Positions 45,363-57,045 of a stretch of 64,000 nucleotides of DNA are shown piece after piece. Source of the DNA: Solicoccozyma terricola (Eukaryota > Basidiomycota > Tremellomycetes > Filobasidiales > Piskurozymaceae); NCBI GenBank assembly GCA_001600875.1, contig BCLD01000018.1, forward strand, positions 622,689-686,688. Reading direction: 5' to 3'. Numbering within the stretch: the first letter of the stretch is position 1; each line of letters starts with the position of its first letter. The translations under genes and the position numbers were made by a program. Under the pieces are notes generated by a model. It had not been told where the DNA came from, made no database searches, and saw only the letters and a program-made list of their open reading frames with translations.

Positions 45363-46380
45363 CTGTTGCATGTCTGTTAATTTGTTACGGCGCTTGAAGA
45401 TATCGAAAGTGTGATGAAGAAGCTGTCCGTTCGCGCTTGCTCTCACACAGTCACGAATACGATTACCATCGCCTCACGAGGCCTTGTAATCGGTTGAACC
45501 CATGCCTGATGTTGCAACCGAGTAGGGTTTGTGATTTATCCCAATGCACTGAACCCACACCCAGGACTACCCCGCAAAGCGATAAATCCTAGCAACATGA
45601 CAAGAATGACGTCATTTTGATAACCAGACACAGATAGGAGGGGCAATGAAGGACAAAATCCAAGGTTGCGTCGTCGGCTTTTGAAGGGTGAAGCAGCCAT
45701 TGAAAGACACCACCACGCCCGTTGTCATTCATTCCCCCGCAGGATAAATGGATATAAAACAAGCAAATAAGGGTTTCATTCTATCCATTGTTTAAGGAAA
45801 CAGCCCCATTTCAATATCTCTCCATCCCTTGATTTGAAAAAACACCCCAGGGTTTACTGCTCCCCGGATTTCTTGGCTTTACCCTATTTTGTTAAATGTT
45901 TCGAAAACCATGATTGAAGATGATGATTGATCACGATCGATGATCACGATTAAAGCATTGATTCGAGGGCCCGAAAATGTGGCATAAACGCGGAACGAAT
46001 AAGTTGATATCCCCAAGAGAAATGAAAGGAAAGATAAGAGGGTTTGGTGAAAGGTTGTCAGTAATCAAGATTCCAATTGAATCATGTTTTCGAAATCAAC
46101 CACAAAAGCAAAATCATCACTCTATACCCATCAACCCTCCAAACGAGGTTCGGTTTAAAAAAGAAAAAGAAAAAGAAAGTCCAAGAGATCTTCCTGAGAT
46201 AATCAAATCCCAAAGATTCCGTTCAATCATTTCATTCCTTCAACTCCGTCCAAAGAAATCCCCCTTCTTCGTCAGAAAATCCCTTCCCAATAGTCCCCAT
46301 CCCCCACTTCCGACTTTATTTCCTTCTCACACATCATCCCTTCCTCCCCCCCTCTCCTTCCCCACAGCGTCACATCAACC
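45363..46380. other. Intergenic region
   Basis: About 1 kb with T-rich and A-rich tracts and palindromic ATCACGATCGATGATCACGA near 45930. A Lys-rich open frame at 45977-46384 (+) has no recognisable domain and I do not call it. Confidence 0.45.
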
Positions 46381-46587
46381 CTAAACCACCCCGGACTCCT
46401 CTATCCTCGCCATCACCTCAACAACCATCCACCAACCACCCGTAATCCCGTGGATCAAGAGAGAAAAGAAACTCGGCCCAAAAAAAAAAAAACTCACCAA
46501 ACCGAATTGAACTAGGGTATACAGACTACCCGCCAATCCGACTGAGAACATTGTCATGTAAGCGGCTGATTTTGTTTTTTTTCCCAT
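46381..46587 (-). CDS. Possible small single-pass membrane protein
   Basis: Start ATG at 46587: MGKKTKSAAYMTMFSVGLAG followed by SLYTLVQFGL. The 20 residues from MTMFSVGL are hydrophobic and would form one membrane span; the basic start resembles small mitochondrial inner-membrane subunits. A GTGAGTTTTT donor directly follows, with a TTTAG acceptor near 46380, giving a very short product, or else a further exon I cannot find. Without the intron, the frame runs to VEVMARIEESGVV. No family is recognised. Confidence 0.3.
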   Translation of the reverse strand: MGKKTKSAAYMTMFSVGLAGSLYTLVQFGLVSFFFFGPSFFSLLIHGITGGWWMVVEVMARIEESGVV

Positions 46588-47547
46588 CGATGTGCGTTTT
46601 TGTTTTTAGTTTCGTTTTTAGTTCCGATGAGGATGGAATGAAGAGGGATTGAAAGAATGTGGATTGGAAGATGGGTGTCAGTTTCGTTATATCGATCAGA
46701 TCCAAGGAATTGGATAAAAAAACAAAAGTGTTTTTCGTTTTCTTCGTAGTAAAGAGTGTATCGCTACAGGTTGGACGAGGGATGAGAGAACGTACAGAAG
46801 TAAAGCTTTGATCGTGCTCCTCGAATGAAGACTAGTTCTTTCCCTTGAAGAGCCTGACGATAGATGATAAAGCCGCCGGGGGTTAGGATAGCATGATTAG
46901 GTGTGGTAAGAAGTGGGAAGGGAAGAGAGAAATAGGGGTGTGAGGGGAGCAATGTTGCGTGGGGTGGTAGGAGGTGTGTAAAACGAATCAAAGTCGGTGA
47001 AGAAGGTGTAGCGGCGAGGGGAAAAAACCGTCAGCATTTCCTGGTGTTTGGTAACCCCCCCCCCCCCTTTTCGCTCTTCTATACTAGATAAAAGACGCAC
47101 CTGGAGAGCTCGTTGTTTCTCCACTACGTGGTTTCGCTCTATTGATATTTTATCGAAGAAAGGCAAGTTCCAGAAGGTGTGTACGTATGGTTATCAGACG
47201 ATGAGCGGGGGGGTTGATGCCAGAGACGGACGGTAGCACGGGTCAGTTTGTGTGGTGTGGTGTGTGGGGAGACGGGGACTAGGAGTACGCACTGTTGACG
47301 ATGAAGTCCATGACTGGCTAGGAATGAGAGAGTGTGTACGGGTGGAGCAAGCTGTGGATGGTGGTTGAGATGGGTTGAGCTGAGCTGGACGGGTGGACTC
47401 GCGCCAGCCAGTGCTGAACAGAGAAAGCGGCGACAAATGCACGGACTGACACGTGAAAGGGGCGGGGCATAGCTTGCAATAAAAAGTTGCACAACCCGCA
47501 CCAGCACATGTATCCCAGCCCACTCTCGCATCGTATCATACCACACC
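46588..47547. other. Region with fragmentary coding signal
   Basis: On the minus strand the blocks PFFDKISIERNHVVEKQRAL (near 47100-47165, ending in a GTGCGT donor) and ILTPGGFIIYRQALQGKELV (near 46820-46890) look codon-like, but no start codon or consistent splicing joins them. A 13-base C run at 47055-47067 is poly-G in that sense, after the GTGCGT donor. The right end carries the RRS1 promoter. Confidence 0.35.
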
Positions 47548-48987
47548 ATGGACGTCTCAGCGGAACTCGCAGCTCATGCAGCCAAATTGCAAGTTCCCAA
47601 ATGCTTTCCTTCGCACGTCGCGCTCTCGCCGGGGAACACGCTGTCTGACGCTCTCGTTCTCTCCCTTCTTCACATCCCTACTAGCTCGACTGCGGTAGAC
47701 AACACCGTAGTCCCAATTCAGGTAGATGCCGGTCTCATGGCCGCATTCGATGACTCTCCTTTGGATGAAGCTGAATACAGGTATATATTCAACTTTCTCA
47801 CCCCCATACCCGTCCCATAAACGACTTTGTTCTAACGCCCATCGCTCTCTGTTTTGGGATTTTTTTCTCATTCAACAGCGCCGATCTTGAAACCTACCTA
47901 ACTTCCCTTTTCACAACCACCACTCAATCCCTTCTCAACACTCTCTTCTCTCTCCCAACCACCAAATCCTCACTCGGACCAATGGCTGTCCTACCATCCC
48001 CAAGAACCATCCTTCCTCGTGAAAAACCACTTCCAAAGAAGAAACCAGAAACGAAATGGGAGAGATTCGCCAAAGCCAAAGGGATTTCTCATGTTAATAA
48101 GGATAAAGATGTTTGGGATGATGAGAGACAAATGTTTGTGCCGAGGTGGGGGAAAGGTGGCAAGAATAAGGATACAGAGGAAGCTTGGATTAGGGAGATT
48201 AAGGGTGGTGATCGTGAGTGGAAACGTCCGCTCAACCTTTTTTTGTCCCACCGCCCCACCGAATCTCTAACTTTTTTTTTTTCTTTTTTCTTTAAATCAT
48301 TCTTGGGGGGAACTCAACAGACGCAGACCATGATCCTATATTGACAGCTCGTAACGAACGAAAAGAACGAATCGCCAAAAACGAACGTCAAGCTTCTCGA
48401 AACGCTGCATCACTCGGATCCGCTCCAACCACTTCCCTCGCTTCCAGACTCCCAGCACCAGCTGCTTACACCGCTGCTAAAGGGAAATCCCGCGCTGAGC
48501 CTTCTCAAGAGGAGAAGAAGAATGCAAGGACCAAGAGGAAGGAGGAATTGGAGAGGAGTATGGCGATTACGAAGGGGAGTACGGCGAGTTTGGGAAGGTT
48601 TGATAGGTTGATTGAGGGTGAACCAAAGGTTAAGGGTGTGAAGAGGAAGGTGGGTTCAACTTTTTTTGGTGTTTTGAAGGCAATGGTGATAAACGCGATT
48701 ACTGATGTTATCCGTGACCGTTTTTTTCTCAACAGTTTGAACCAACCGCTGCACCATCATTCACCAATGAAAAATCCACCGCACTTTCCATCCTTCAAAA
48801 CGTCGGTAAACCATCCGGTATAACAGGATCGGTAGTTAAACGTTCCAAGAATGGCGCTGAAGGTGACGTTAATGTGAGGAAGGCGTTGAGGTTCCACGGG
48901 AGGGAAGAGGCAAGGAAGGGGAAGACAGGTGGTGGAGGTGGCGCCGGAGGTGGTGGGAAATCGGGTGGGAAGAAGGGTAGGAAATGA
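47548..48987 (+). CDS. RRS1: Ribosome biogenesis regulator RRS1
   Basis: Nucleolar protein that, with Rpf2, recruits the 5S RNP to pre-60S ribosomes. Start ATG at 47548 (MDVSAELAAHAAKLQVPKCF), then VDAGLMAAFDDSPLDEAEY, an intron, and ADLETYLTSLFTTTTQSLLN. The family core follows: LPSPRTILPREKPLPKKKPE, TKWERFAKAKGI and KDVWDDERQMFVPRWGKGGK with EAWIREIKGGD. A second intron (donor GTGAGTGG; ATTCTTGGGG...CAACAG) leads to HADHDPILTARNERKERIAK with NERQASRN. Residues KNARTKRKEELERSMAITKG and STASLGRFD lead to a final exon ending in a Gly- and Lys-rich tail, GKSGGKKGRK. All landmarks are present and the length is normal for fungal RRS1. Intron junctions preserve frame. Confidence 0.93.
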
Positions 48988-49272
48988 GGAGTAGACGCGG
49001 GGGTTTCCAGGTCTCCTTGTATTCATTAGAGAGATGACAGACTCTTCGAATTGGACTAGAACTGCATCGTTTTCCCCTCTTGCTCCATTGTTTAGCTGTA
49101 CCATAATCGCATCTACATCGGACAAGTCATACATTCCACAGCTATCTTTCTTCACTTCATGTGAAACGTCGCCACCCTTCCCTTTGGGCTGCCTCTTTTC
49201 TCTCGTGTTGATGCTACGAGTCCCACGATCCCCACGATCCCCATACCTTCATCCTGCTGAAAATATCAACTA

Positions 49273-49936
49273 TTATGGCTGACCACCACCTCCAGCCGAA
49301 GCTTCCATACCCGCGCCGCCGCCGCCTGCGAGAAAAGGAAACAGAAAAAAAGGAGTCAGTAACGGTTACCCCATGGTGTAATGGATGTCACGGTAGCAAA
49401 CGGCAGAACAGAAGACGATGTATAGGTATCGAGACATGAGGTCTGCTAAACTGACACCTAAGTCTTAGTTCAATGGCCGGGGGGGGGGGGGGNAANNGTN
49501 TTCACCCGATGGGTTTCAAACACAAGCAAGCGTCGACGACCCTCGATGCTTTGTTGCACTCTATCCGCCCCACCCTGACGGCTACTCTGCCCCCAACACT
49601 ATCCTCCTACAAGCCCACAGTCACTTGTCTATCCATCTGTCACTCACTAGTTATCGGCTTGGCATGCTCAACCACCAACTTCGGACCTTCATATAACCTA
49701 TTCACCTCCGCCGCTCTTCTCAGCACCTCTAACTCTTTACTCTGATCGGAATAGAACTGGGACAAATCGATACCTCCAGCTACAGGTGTTGAGGAATCTA
49801 ATGACTTGAGGATCGGCTTGAAGGATTCGTTGGTTCGTCTGACAAAGTAATTTTTAAAGTTGTAGGAAGCGAACCGGTTGGATGTGGTGAGGAGGGATTG
49901 GTAGAGGGAGCGGATTTGTGCGGGTGTTGGGGTCAT
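49273..49936 (-). CDS. ISD11: ISD11 (LYRM4) iron-sulfur cluster assembly factor
   Basis: Small LYR-motif mitochondrial protein that stabilises the cysteine desulfurase Nfs1. Start ATG at 49936: MTPTPAQIRSLYQSLLTTSN (LYQ in place of LYR), RFASYNFKNYFVRRTNESFK, then FYSDQSKELEVLRRAAEVNR, LYEGPKLVVEHAKPIT. The FxxYNxxxYxxRR block is specific for ISD11. The exon ends at a GTGAGT donor, and I place the last exon at 49326-49273 (GGGAGMEASAGGGGQP), reached through a roughly 300 bp intron that contains a G run and N bases at 49493-49500, so this join is less certain. An alternative is the read-through end at 49640. In the LYR position the middle-plus-terminal change to YQ is conservative. Confidence 0.85.
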
Positions 49937-50237
49937 GTTGAGGATGTTGTGTAAGAGTAGCGACAGAGAGATCTTTGGTTGGAATTGCTGAGGTTGTTGA
50001 TGTACGTTGTGGGCTTCCCCCACCTTGCTATCTTGCCCTGTCCGACTTGAAGAAGGGGGAAATCGATGAACGGGCATCCCAGTCCGCGGATCGGGTGGCA
50101 TGACATTTTCGGTGGCGTTGTCCTGCAACCTTCCTTCTCCTCAAGCTCAAATGGAAAAGATTGCATCTATGCAATGTACAATATGCAGGACGATATACAA
50201 AATAAACGCCACGATGATTACAGCCGTGAAAATAATT

Positions 50238-50271
<34 letters not shown>

Positions 50272-50321
50272 ATAAGAAAGGTTTTTTCTGCGAATCCGTG
50301 AATACTTGACGTCGTCATCGT
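49937..50321. other. Intergenic region with (GT)n microsatellite
   Basis: Contains the ISD11 5' flank and the 3' flank of the bZIP gene. A (GT)14 microsatellite is at 50241-50269. No gene was seen. Confidence 0.6.
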
Positions 50322-52096
50322 TTACTCGATGAATGAGTTGGGGTTCATTGGCTCAAACCCTGAGCCAAAGAGCTGTACACCGAGGCTATTGAAGTCATCT
50401 GTTTCTGACCAAGATGAATATGCTTCAGAAATGGGAAATGATGAACGCTGTACAACTGAGAGAACCACTCACCACGTCCGCCAACTCCGTGCTCAAACAT
50501 CTGTGTGATCCCTTCGAATGGGTCAGTGTAGATCGTGGAGTCGTTGGACATTGGTCCAGTCAATGTGTTCATGCAAGGTGGACCCGGATGCAAGACGCCT
50601 TCACCATATGTAGGTGCGTTCAAGACCTGCGGTGCAACCGCCTGCGGTTGAGAAACAGGACCTCGACTCATGTACGCTTGCAACATTGGCAAGCTGTTTT
50701 GTTTCATAACGTTGTCGTTGCCTTCTTTAGGTATGACGACTTGAAGAGCTTGATCCCTCCACCCGTGTGTTTTATTCATAATAAGGTCAGCCTGGTACGA
50801 TGGCCTGTGACTCATTTGATTTTCCATCGGCCATGTTGCCATTGAACTGTGCACTGGCACTTCACCTACTACTGCCATCGCATTGTAGTACTGCGATGAA
50901 TCCCAGGTACAAACCCTTCGAGGGGGTTCTGCGGCCTGTTGATGGAACATCGGAGGATTACGTTGCTCCCCTTGCATCTGTTGGTCGATCAACATCGGTC
51001 CAGGATCATTGAGACATTCGTATGAAACAGGCTGCGACATGGACTTGTGCTGCATCGTAGGTGGATCACCGGGCCATGAAGGTGACATCATCCACGGACT
51101 GGGCGTTATGTACGATTCGGTCGTGTGAACTGGTGATTGATCGACGGAGGACGCCGAGGAAGAGTCCTCTGACCAAGTGGACGGTTCGATTGACTGATGT
51201 AATTGAGCCGAGGGTTTACCCAGTGATCCGCTCGTGCCACTGTCCTGAGCTACTTCATCGATAGACACCAGCCTATCCGCGTCGGATGCACCACCCTCAA
51301 CGGAGATGTCCACGGGTGACTGGACCTCGGACAAGACGATGTTGGGAGACCGCGCGGATTTGAGCTGATTGGGGGGAGAGGGGGGAGAGGAGGGAGGGAA
51401 GGGAGGGAAGGTTGAGGAAACGGGATAAGACAGTCTCACTATGCACTCACGGCTATGTTCTCCCGCTGAAGCCTCTTCATTGCGCCGAGTAAATCTGTGT
51501 TTGTCTTTGAGATGCCCTTCATCTTCTTGCTCATCTCTACGACCTGTGTGTCCAACTGTGTGGAACAGTCCCAAGAACCCGCCGGGATCACATTTCAGCG
51601 TTTCAGGTACATGGCCTCCCTCGGTCATGCTCGGCATGGAATGGAGTGGATTTTACTCACGCTCGCATAGTGCTCCTTTTGTCGCTTGCGGAATGCTCGT
51701 TGGGCCACTCGGTCTGGGGGTGGTGGTGGTGGTGGTGGTGGTGGTGGTGGTCAGTGTACGGTCGAGGGCAAACGAACCAGGCTCGCAATCCAACCACTCA
51801 CTCTGCTCCTTTCGCTTCGACGACGAGCCTTGCGATCTTGGAATCTATGGGCGAAAACCCACCGGGTTCGACGCGTCATCTCTCTGCCCGCATTCCCGCG
51901 GATGTCCTCCTGGAGTGGGGGGGGGGGCGGGCCTCACCTCGTCGACGCCGCCAACACATGCCCTCTTCTTCCTCTCTGCCGTAGCCCTCAAGTTGCCAGA
52001 CTCGCCGTTCGGAGGGGATAGGAGCACAGGAGACATCCATGTATCTGTCATCGAGTTGTCAATGATGTGTGAATGAGGAGTTGTCGACGGGTTCAT
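50322..52096 (-). CDS. bZIP transcription factor, Yap/AP-1 type
   Basis: Start ATG at 52096 (MNPSTTPHSHIIDNSMTDTW), then LRATAERKKRACVGGVDE. Two short introns in phase bring together SSSKRKEQ and NRVAQRAFRKRQKEHYAS, the canonical basic region NxxAQxxFRxR typical of fungal Yap proteins, which bind TTAC-containing sites in the nucleus. The zipper follows: LDTQVVEMSKKMKGISKTN and TDLLGAMKRLQRENIA, with L, M, I, L, L at seven-residue spacing. The long C-terminus is Ser/Pro/Gln/Met-rich (activation-domain-like). After a last intron it ends ETDDFNSLGVQLFGSGFEPM and NPNSFIE at 50322. No Cys-rich redox domain of the Yap1 type is seen, so oxidative-stress sensing is not implied. Introns hold a (GGT)n repeat at 51719-51751 and a G run at 51917-51927. 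Confidence 0.85.
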
Positions 52097-52461
52097 GGCA
52101 GGTGGGGGTTAGTTTTCCCAAAGAAGGGGGAAGCTCGGGAGTCACGGACGATTTAAACCCAAATTGTTGAATCAAATACGATCCCAGTTTAGTCAATGGG
52201 ATGTCAGTTGTGACGCCGTCTAAAAATGTGGTTCGGTGGGTTCCCAGGGCAAGTATTCTATCCGGGGTACACGGGTACTCGGCACCTGAACCCGTCCAAA
52301 GGGCATGGATCCGCGCATTTCATACTCATATTCTCCCGTACAGCCCCGGGGAGTCTTGAAACCGTTAACTGCTGGAATGGATTGCGGTAGGTCCGAAGGT
52401 GTAGCATCGATGCGAGTCAAACAACTTGCATACCCAGGTACATCGTGGATTGACCCGCACT
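52097..52461. other. Intergenic region between tandem minus-strand genes
   Basis: bZIP 5' flank and RMT2 3' flank. An 81-codon minus-strand open frame spans 52220-52465 but overlaps the RMT2 terminal codons in another frame and has no recognisable features. Confidence 0.5.
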
Positions 52462-54385
52462 TCACATGCTCAATTTAGCTACAGGAACCTTGTACACTGC
52501 AAGGGACCAATATTTCCTCCGCACTCCTCGCCAAGTCTCTTCGGCCATTCTGTCATCTACAAGTACGTGCTTCCATTCGACCTGGGGAAAGAACGGACCA
52601 AAAAACGGACCAAAAAAAAAAAAAAAAAAAAAGAACAAAATCCGGCAGCAAGGATGACAAGTCAGGTACTCGGGATCTCGGGAGAAGGGAACAACGCGAG
52701 CGTTGGGGAAGCAGGAGCGGAACGCACATTTAGACCAACGTCATTCAGATGTAGTTCAGCGAGGTTTGTTGCAACGTCGTAAATGGACGAATCTGAAATT
52801 GCGCAACGAGTTGCATAAACAACAAAATGGAGTTAATCCGGGATGATCGCAAGATCGAGAACATGGAAGGACTTGTGGTATACACCCTACACCCATCCAA
52901 GCAACTCACTCGTGGCTCCTAATCCATTCCAAAATGAAAACACGGCGTCTGGACCACTGAGAAGATCAGGAAGATACTCGAAGAACGATTTGAGATCTGA
53001 TTACATCGACCAAAACACGCAGAGAAGAGAGGTCAGTTAGGTCTAGACTCTTTCTTCCGTCGAAAGATTGCAACGAAAGGCCTCAGATCGCTGGTTCCGA
53101 ATCGATTAGTCACCTTCGTATCCCTCAGCAAACGTATCGACGAAGACGGCGTCAAATCCTGTCCCGTAACTCTCCCAGTCCTCATCGTTCTCTGGTTCCT
53201 CCTCCCCATGCTGTACAACCTGCGCATCCTTTTTATCAGCTGGAATCGATGGGGCAGGGGCAGTCAATTTCATGACATCTGCTATTTTCTTGTCGTTAAT
53301 CCAGTCCTGCCATCGTCCTTCGAGGATGGTAACGCCCGGTATCTTGTCGAATCCGGTGTCACGAATGTAATCGAGGACTTGCGGATGAGCTTCGATGATA
53401 ATATGGCGCCTCGGTTTAGGTGATAACGATTGAAATATGCGATCTATCTGCGAGTGGTCGTTGAGCGCGATCAGAGTTGGGAGAGCGAGAGAATGCGGGG
53501 CAATCGAAAAACAAAAGACCACGGGATCGTCACTTACAATACCAAGTCCGAATCCGACATTCAATACAGTGGGACCTTCTTCATCCTGCGGCCGCGAACC
53601 GCACATTAATCGGACATGTTCTTTCATAAGCGGTTCCTCCCAGCCCATCATGACGCTGTGACACATCATTGCTCAGTGAAATCACCGATCGTCGACCTCG
53701 ACCTCATATTGGGGAGGGGGTCGCCGCCGCCCACTCACCCATTACCATCCCCATCCAGAACTCTCTCTCTACCATCGTCTCCCTTCTCCCACACTAGCTT
53801 GGATTTCAGGAAAGTCAAGTTGGACCCGGCGGACGTGGTGTCGCTTTGTCTAAGTGTGATTGTGTTTGATGATTCGGTGAGGGTGGATGATTCAGTATTG
53901 GATGTGGGTTCGGTGGATGGAACGACCGGTTGCGAGGCTAGAATAGCATGATGTAGCATTTCTAGTGGGAGCAGGTACAGGCAACATCGCCGTCAGCCGT
54001 TGTTTATTATAGACGACGTGTATGACCCTCTTAACCCCCTACCGGATCTTAAACCCTCATTCCTAATGAGCAGATACGACTCTGCATCATTAACTGAAAG
54101 CGAAACATCTGCCGGTGTATATCCAAGATGATCGATTGCGTTCCACACTGCTCCACCTTCAAGTAACGCTTTCACGATCGTTGGATCACCTCGCTCAGCC
54201 GCAAAGTGGAGACATGACCAACCCATGGTAGGTTCTTGATACCATGTTGGCGCGCCGGATTTGAGCAAACGACGGATCTCGGAGAGTGGGGATGAGGTAG
54301 CAGCGTCTATGAGCTGGGTAGCAACGGCAACGAGAGTGGTCTCGTCAGACGACGGCGATGTTGGTGTGGGAGATGGGCGAGACAT
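52462..54385 (-). CDS. RMT2: Arginine N5-methyltransferase Rmt2
   Basis: Fungal type IV arginine methyltransferase; in yeast it delta-methylates ribosomal protein Rpl12. Start ATG at 54385 ([20 protein letters not shown]). The N-terminal ankyrin-like part is [40 protein letters not shown] and [17 protein letters not shown]. The methyltransferase domain has [17 protein letters not shown], then motif [19 protein letters not shown] and [14 protein letters not shown] (motif II). [13 protein letters not shown] precedes a large acidic insert, and [15 protein letters not shown] with [20 protein letters not shown] follows. The final exons give HLNDVGLNV and [20 protein letters not shown], ending VAKLSM. 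The last intron has a 22-base T tract (sense) before its acceptor. The gene looks complete. Confidence 0.9.
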
Positions 54386-55289
54386 GACGGAGGAGTGACG
54401 AGCAAGGAGGTCGTCTTAGAGACGTTGAACACGAAATATTGACGTCTAGGGGAATGGAATGAATGACACGTGATGCGCGTGAAAAGCCTCGGTGGCGACA
54501 AACCCCCTGATTTGTGTACTCGTACTCGTCTCGATTCAATTGTCCAAGTGTAATAGGGAACAGTCGGAAATGGTGAATCCCCTGGAACGATACCATCGAC
54601 AGTAGGGATACATCAGTACAAATACACAGCCAAGGAGTTCTCGCGGCTGGCGGTGATGTCAGGCGTTTGGTCTGTAATGTCTTGAAAAGGACTCAGCCAA
54701 GGCTTTCCATTGCACATTATTACCAATGGTTTGGTGGTTGGCATTCCCAATCATATACAGCAGTGCAGTGCACACATAGCCAAGAAGACTACGAAACACA
54801 TTAGGGGAAGTCTTCAATAGGTTTCTTTTGACTCGGGTTGGAGCATGCCGCATGCCTGGTACGAAAAGACGAGAAGACTCTATAAGTGAACAATTCAATC
54901 TGCATCCCGATTGATGGAGAACCAACATTGTACACCACCCTGTTCAACTCTGGTACAGGTCAAACGAGACAGGACCCGTGCACCTCACGGGCTCGCTGTC
55001 GCTCTGTTGCCCCAGAATCACGTGCATCCATCCCCACCTTGTCCGCCACCCGGACTCGCGGATCCGGGCAGATTAGATTACGGCCGTGCCCCGCTTTTCT
55101 CGTCCACTGCCGGAGTCGTCGATTGTGGAACCTGCCAAGTCGGGTGGAAGTGTCGCGAGTGAGATCTATGGAATCGAGTCGGGTGGGACACCCTGTCACA
55201 ATTCGTCGGGCTCTTAGCTGCAATCTCAATCTCTTCCGCAACAGGCTACAGCTTCAACTATACCCCATCTCCTAGTCATCCTCACTACC
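54386..55289. promoter_or_regulatory. Divergent intergenic region, RMT2 and DUF3500 gene
   Basis: About 0.9 kb between divergent starts. A CACGTGATGCGCGTG E-box-like site is near 54468. No additional gene was recognised. Confidence 0.45.
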
Positions 55290-56908
55290 ATGTCTATCCC
55301 TCGAGGTTCAGGCTTCCAGCTCTCCGATGACCCATCCACCCCACTAACATACGCGACTATCCCCTTCCGTACTCTCCTCCCTCTGCCTACCCATCCTCGA
55401 ATCGCCGGAATATCCACTCACACGGCACAGTCATGGTGTGAATCCCGTCGAGCGGTCGAAGCACCAGCATGGTTGATCAATCGACTTGACAAGAAGAATC
55501 TGGCCACGCCGTATAAAGGGTTCTCAACTGATGGAAAGCCGGATATGAGTATCTTCAAGTATGCAGAAGACGAAGCTGCGCCGGTGGAGGAGGCTTGTGT
55601 GGCGGTGGAAAGATTGTTAGAAGGACTAGGAGAGGAGGAGAGGAAGGCCGTTTGCAGAGGAAGCGTGGAGGATAATGATGAATTTAGATTGTGGTCGAAT
55701 CCAGAGTTGTATGTGAATCCAGGTATGTAAAGGAGGGAGAAAGTGTGAGAGGATGGCAGTGAGCTCATACCACCCACCAACTTCTCATAACAGGTGGTAT
55801 CCGACTTGATGAGACGTCGCAGAAAACACAAGATCTCATTCTATCCGTCCTTGAAGCTTCTCTATCACCCGAGGGATACGCCAAAGCAATCGGTTGTACG
55901 CTCACCAATGACTTCCTTGGCAAACTCGTCAACGGTGAAAAGGTTCTGAATCGACATTCATACAATTTCCGATTATTTGTTGATCCAGGTGATGGAAAAC
56001 CCAGTCGGACTGCGCCGTGGGGATGGACATTTTTCGGTCATCATCTTTGTCTGTCCGTCGTCTTCGTAGGCAAGAGGATGATCATAGGACCTACGTTTAT
56101 GGGAGCTGAACCTGATAGGATCGATGACGGTCCTCACGCTGGATTACGATTGTTCTCCCACGAAGAGATCCCAGCATTAGAGCTTATGAGGGGGCTATCT
56201 CCGGAATTACAAGAAAAAGCCTGTTTGAATAAAGGTCTTGTAGAGGGATTGAGTGATGATAGGTGGAACCCATTCGATGAGAGACATTTGGGAGGAGCTC
56301 GACAGGATGATCGAGTCGTTCCATATGGTGAGCTCTATCCGTCGAGTCCCGCCATTATATAGAACTGAATTGATGCATCGCGACAACAACAGAGGGATGT
56401 CCAATCTCATTGATGTCACCTTCCCAACGCTCAACAATATATGATCTCCTCGAAACGTTCAACATCTACCTCCCTGCCTCGGCTCGAGCAGCGAGGATGA
56501 AGAGGTTGAGAGAATGCGAAGATCAGACGTATTTCGCTTGGATTGGTGGGTGGGGGTTGGGTGATGCTTATTATTATAGGATACATGGACCGATGACATT
56601 TTGCGAGGTGGGTTCTTGGGATGGGTCTGATTTGTGTTGTGTGTTGTGCGTGGTTGCTGATACTTGGGTTGACTGCTCGTCAAATAGTTTGATTTCCACT
56701 GCGGTAGTAAGTTCCGAGTACCGATTCCAGATCGTTTCCTTCAGAATCAAGTTGACGCTCTTTACCCTTTCCGTCCATAGTCTTTTTGACAAACACGTCT
56801 CCTGCCAAGTGTCATATCCATACGGTCAACCGTTTGCCCAACTGCGAGGATTATGGGAAAGCTCTGATTGCTCAATATCATCGTGAGCAGGAGAAGGACA
56901 GCAAGTAA
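55290..56908 (+). CDS. DUF3500 family protein
   Basis: Start ATG at 55290 (MSIPRGSGFQLSDDPSTPLT). Exon 1 has AQSWCESRRAVEAPAWLINR; exon 2 has GGIRLDETSQKTQDLILSVL, TNDFLGKLVNGEKVLNRHSY, NFRLFVDPGDGKPSRTAPWG, WTFFGHHLCLSVVFVGKRMI and GPTFMGAEPDRIDDGPHAGL. WGWxFxGHHL and GPxFxGAEP are landmarks of DUF3500, known from bacteria and fungi and of unknown biochemical function. Later exons give MKRLRECEDQTYFAWIGGWG, LGDAYYYRIHGPMTFCE and a final KCHIHTVNRLPNCEDYGKAL with LIAQYHREQEKDSK, with a stop at 56906-56908. The His-rich motifs (GHH, HIH) suggest metal binding, which is inference. A 16-base G run starts 5 bases after the stop. Confidence 0.85.
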
Positions 56909-56912
56909 AGGC

Positions 56913-56928
56913 GGGGGGGGGGGGGGGG
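56913..56928. repeat. 16-base G run just after the DUF3500 stop
   Basis: Lies in the presumed 3' UTR, sense poly-G. It is a run of similar length that cannot be tied to a splice site here. Confidence 0.9.
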
Positions 56929-57045
56929 TTTGCATCAATGGGCTTTTGTGCTTCGTGATTGCCATGTAATCCGATTGTATGATAATCAATATGACGTTCT
57001 CGAAGAAAGGGTATATCCGTACAAAGTGACACCAGATCCTCTCCT

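Noticed and set aside
45977..46384. 135-codon Lys-rich frame on the plus strand
   Set aside because: Low complexity, no recognised motif, no typical start context.
46764..47311. Minus-strand gene starting MDFIVN at 47311
   Set aside because: The frame stops after ten codons and there is no AG acceptor near the downstream coding-like block, so the pieces cannot be joined.
49351..49520. Possible second tRNA (CCCCATGGTGTAATGG D-arm-like start; TTAGTTCAAT T-loop-like string)
   Set aside because: No acceptor stem, no U33 in a seven-base loop and no paired T stem could be formed; N bases lie in the region. Probably intron DNA of ISD11 or a strongly decayed tRNA.
52220..52465. 81-codon minus-strand open frame
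   Set aside because: Overlaps the RMT2 terminal exon in another frame; no homology-like features.
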